NCBI GenBank assembly: GCA_016708955.1
Contig: JADJES010000001.1
Location: forward strand, 785,248 to 849,247
Source of the DNA: Nitrosomonas sp.
GTDB lineage: Bacteria; Pseudomonadota; Gammaproteobacteria; Burkholderiales; Nitrosomonadaceae
Length of the DNA: 64,000 bases
Direction of reading: 5' to 3'
The number at the start of each line of letters is the position of its first letter. The stretch's first letter is position 1. Positions 63,607-64,000 of the stretch are shown piece after piece. Position numbers and translations under genes: made by a program. The notes beneath the pieces are model-generated. The model was not told where the DNA came from. It worked only from the letters and a program-made list of their open reading frames with translations, and did no database searches.

Positions 63607-64000
63607 GAAAAATGCTGACCAAGCCATGTATTCTGCCAAGAATAATGGGAGAAATTGCTGGAGTTACTTCACATCGAACATGCGCGCAGCTTCAGAAATC
63701 GTCTCCGAGAACCGCATATGTTGCGCGATGCACTAAGAAGCCATCAATTCTATTAATGTAACATCAACCAATGGAACTGGCAACCGGCAATATACATAAA
63801 GCCGAAGCATTGATACGCTGGCAACACCCAGAACAAGGGACAATTTATCCTGCAGAATTCATTGCTATTGCAGAAGAAACCAATCTGATTACAGACATCG
63901 GTGACTGGGTATTCAAACAGGCAGCCAATCAAGTCGCGCTGTGGCAAGCAAATTTTGATATAGAATTTCAAATCAGTGTCAATAAATCCCCCAAACAATT
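63607..64000 (+). pseudogene. GGDEF-EAL protein fragment, frameshifted and cut by window end
   Basis: KNADQAMYSAKNNGRNCWSY is the end of a GGDEF domain. After frame breaks near 63750-63770, an EAL start appears (KAEALIRWQHPEQGTIYPAE, FIAIAEETNLITDIGDWVFK). The 5' part is missing beyond the IS. A different c-di-GMP gene, on the opposite strand, flanks the IS on the left. Confidence 0.7.

Noticed and set aside
1..64000. CRISPR arrays, rRNA and tRNA genes
   Set aside because: No regularly spaced short repeats with unique spacers and no cloverleaf or rRNA sequence was recognised in the gaps between genes.

Overview
The window reads as a piece of chromosome from a betaproteobacterium, most likely a Nitrosomonas-type ammonia oxidiser. 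This is an inference from the gene content: the ftsK-lolA-rarA-serS block, rdgC, DUF3579 and DUF1504 genes, Fur-controlled TonB uptake genes, several multicopper oxidases and c-type cytochromes, and many small mobile elements. No 16S rRNA or tRNA gene was seen, so the genus is not proven.

Layout. 1-5.2 kb: the 3' end of a STAND/TPR gene with near-identical 138-bp repeats, tex, a DUF2007 zinc-ribbon gene and rdgC. 5.2-13.3 kb: a housekeeping block on the minus strand (helical protein, serS, rarA, lolA, ftsK, a degenerate GGDEF protein, an RDD protein). 13.4-25.2 kb: an iron-acquisition island with several Fur-box-like sites (tonB-exbB-exbD, bfd, a TonB-dependent siderophore receptor, a secreted protein made of two tandem copies), an RTX protein and a LicD/cytidylyltransferase fusion. 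MITE-like elements and an IS5-type transposase remnant lie between the receptor and the duplicated protein. 25.3-29.6 kb: envelope and stress genes (HtrA protease, trxC, cbpM, cbpA, PhoX-like protein). 30-50.5 kb: redox and metal genes (two multicopper oxidases, a RoxA-like dihaem cytochrome, an HME-RND efflux operon), an antiporter, an HDOD protein, a DUF1499 protein and a 7TM diguanylate cyclase.

50.2-58 kb is the most interesting part. A helical partner gene is followed by a TIR-STAND NTPase gene and, after an apparent one-base frameshift, a membrane segment and an FGE-sulfatase (C-type-lectin-fold) domain. The last 126 bp of that domain (53935-54060) recur without gaps at 54224-54349. Eight of the nine differences fall on adenines of the downstream, non-coding copy. 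This is the signature of a diversity-generating retroelement (DGR), with a variable region (VR) and a template region (TR). No reverse transcriptase is visible in the window. A second TIR-FGE gene on the opposite strand (56768-58000) ends in an equally long diverged copy, and both genes are followed by the same roughly 80-bp flank with a GC-rich hairpin. Between them lies a REP-flanked RAYT gene that carries a stop codon and is split by an ISL3-family insertion sequence.

58-64 kb is decaying accessory DNA: a MITE-like element, a broken mazEF pair, nudF, the second member of a family of small acidic proteins that share an upstream DNA element, a lipoprotein cut by an in-frame stop, a dihaem cytochrome c peroxidase, and a degenerate second ISL3 copy between fragments of two different c-di-GMP signalling genes.
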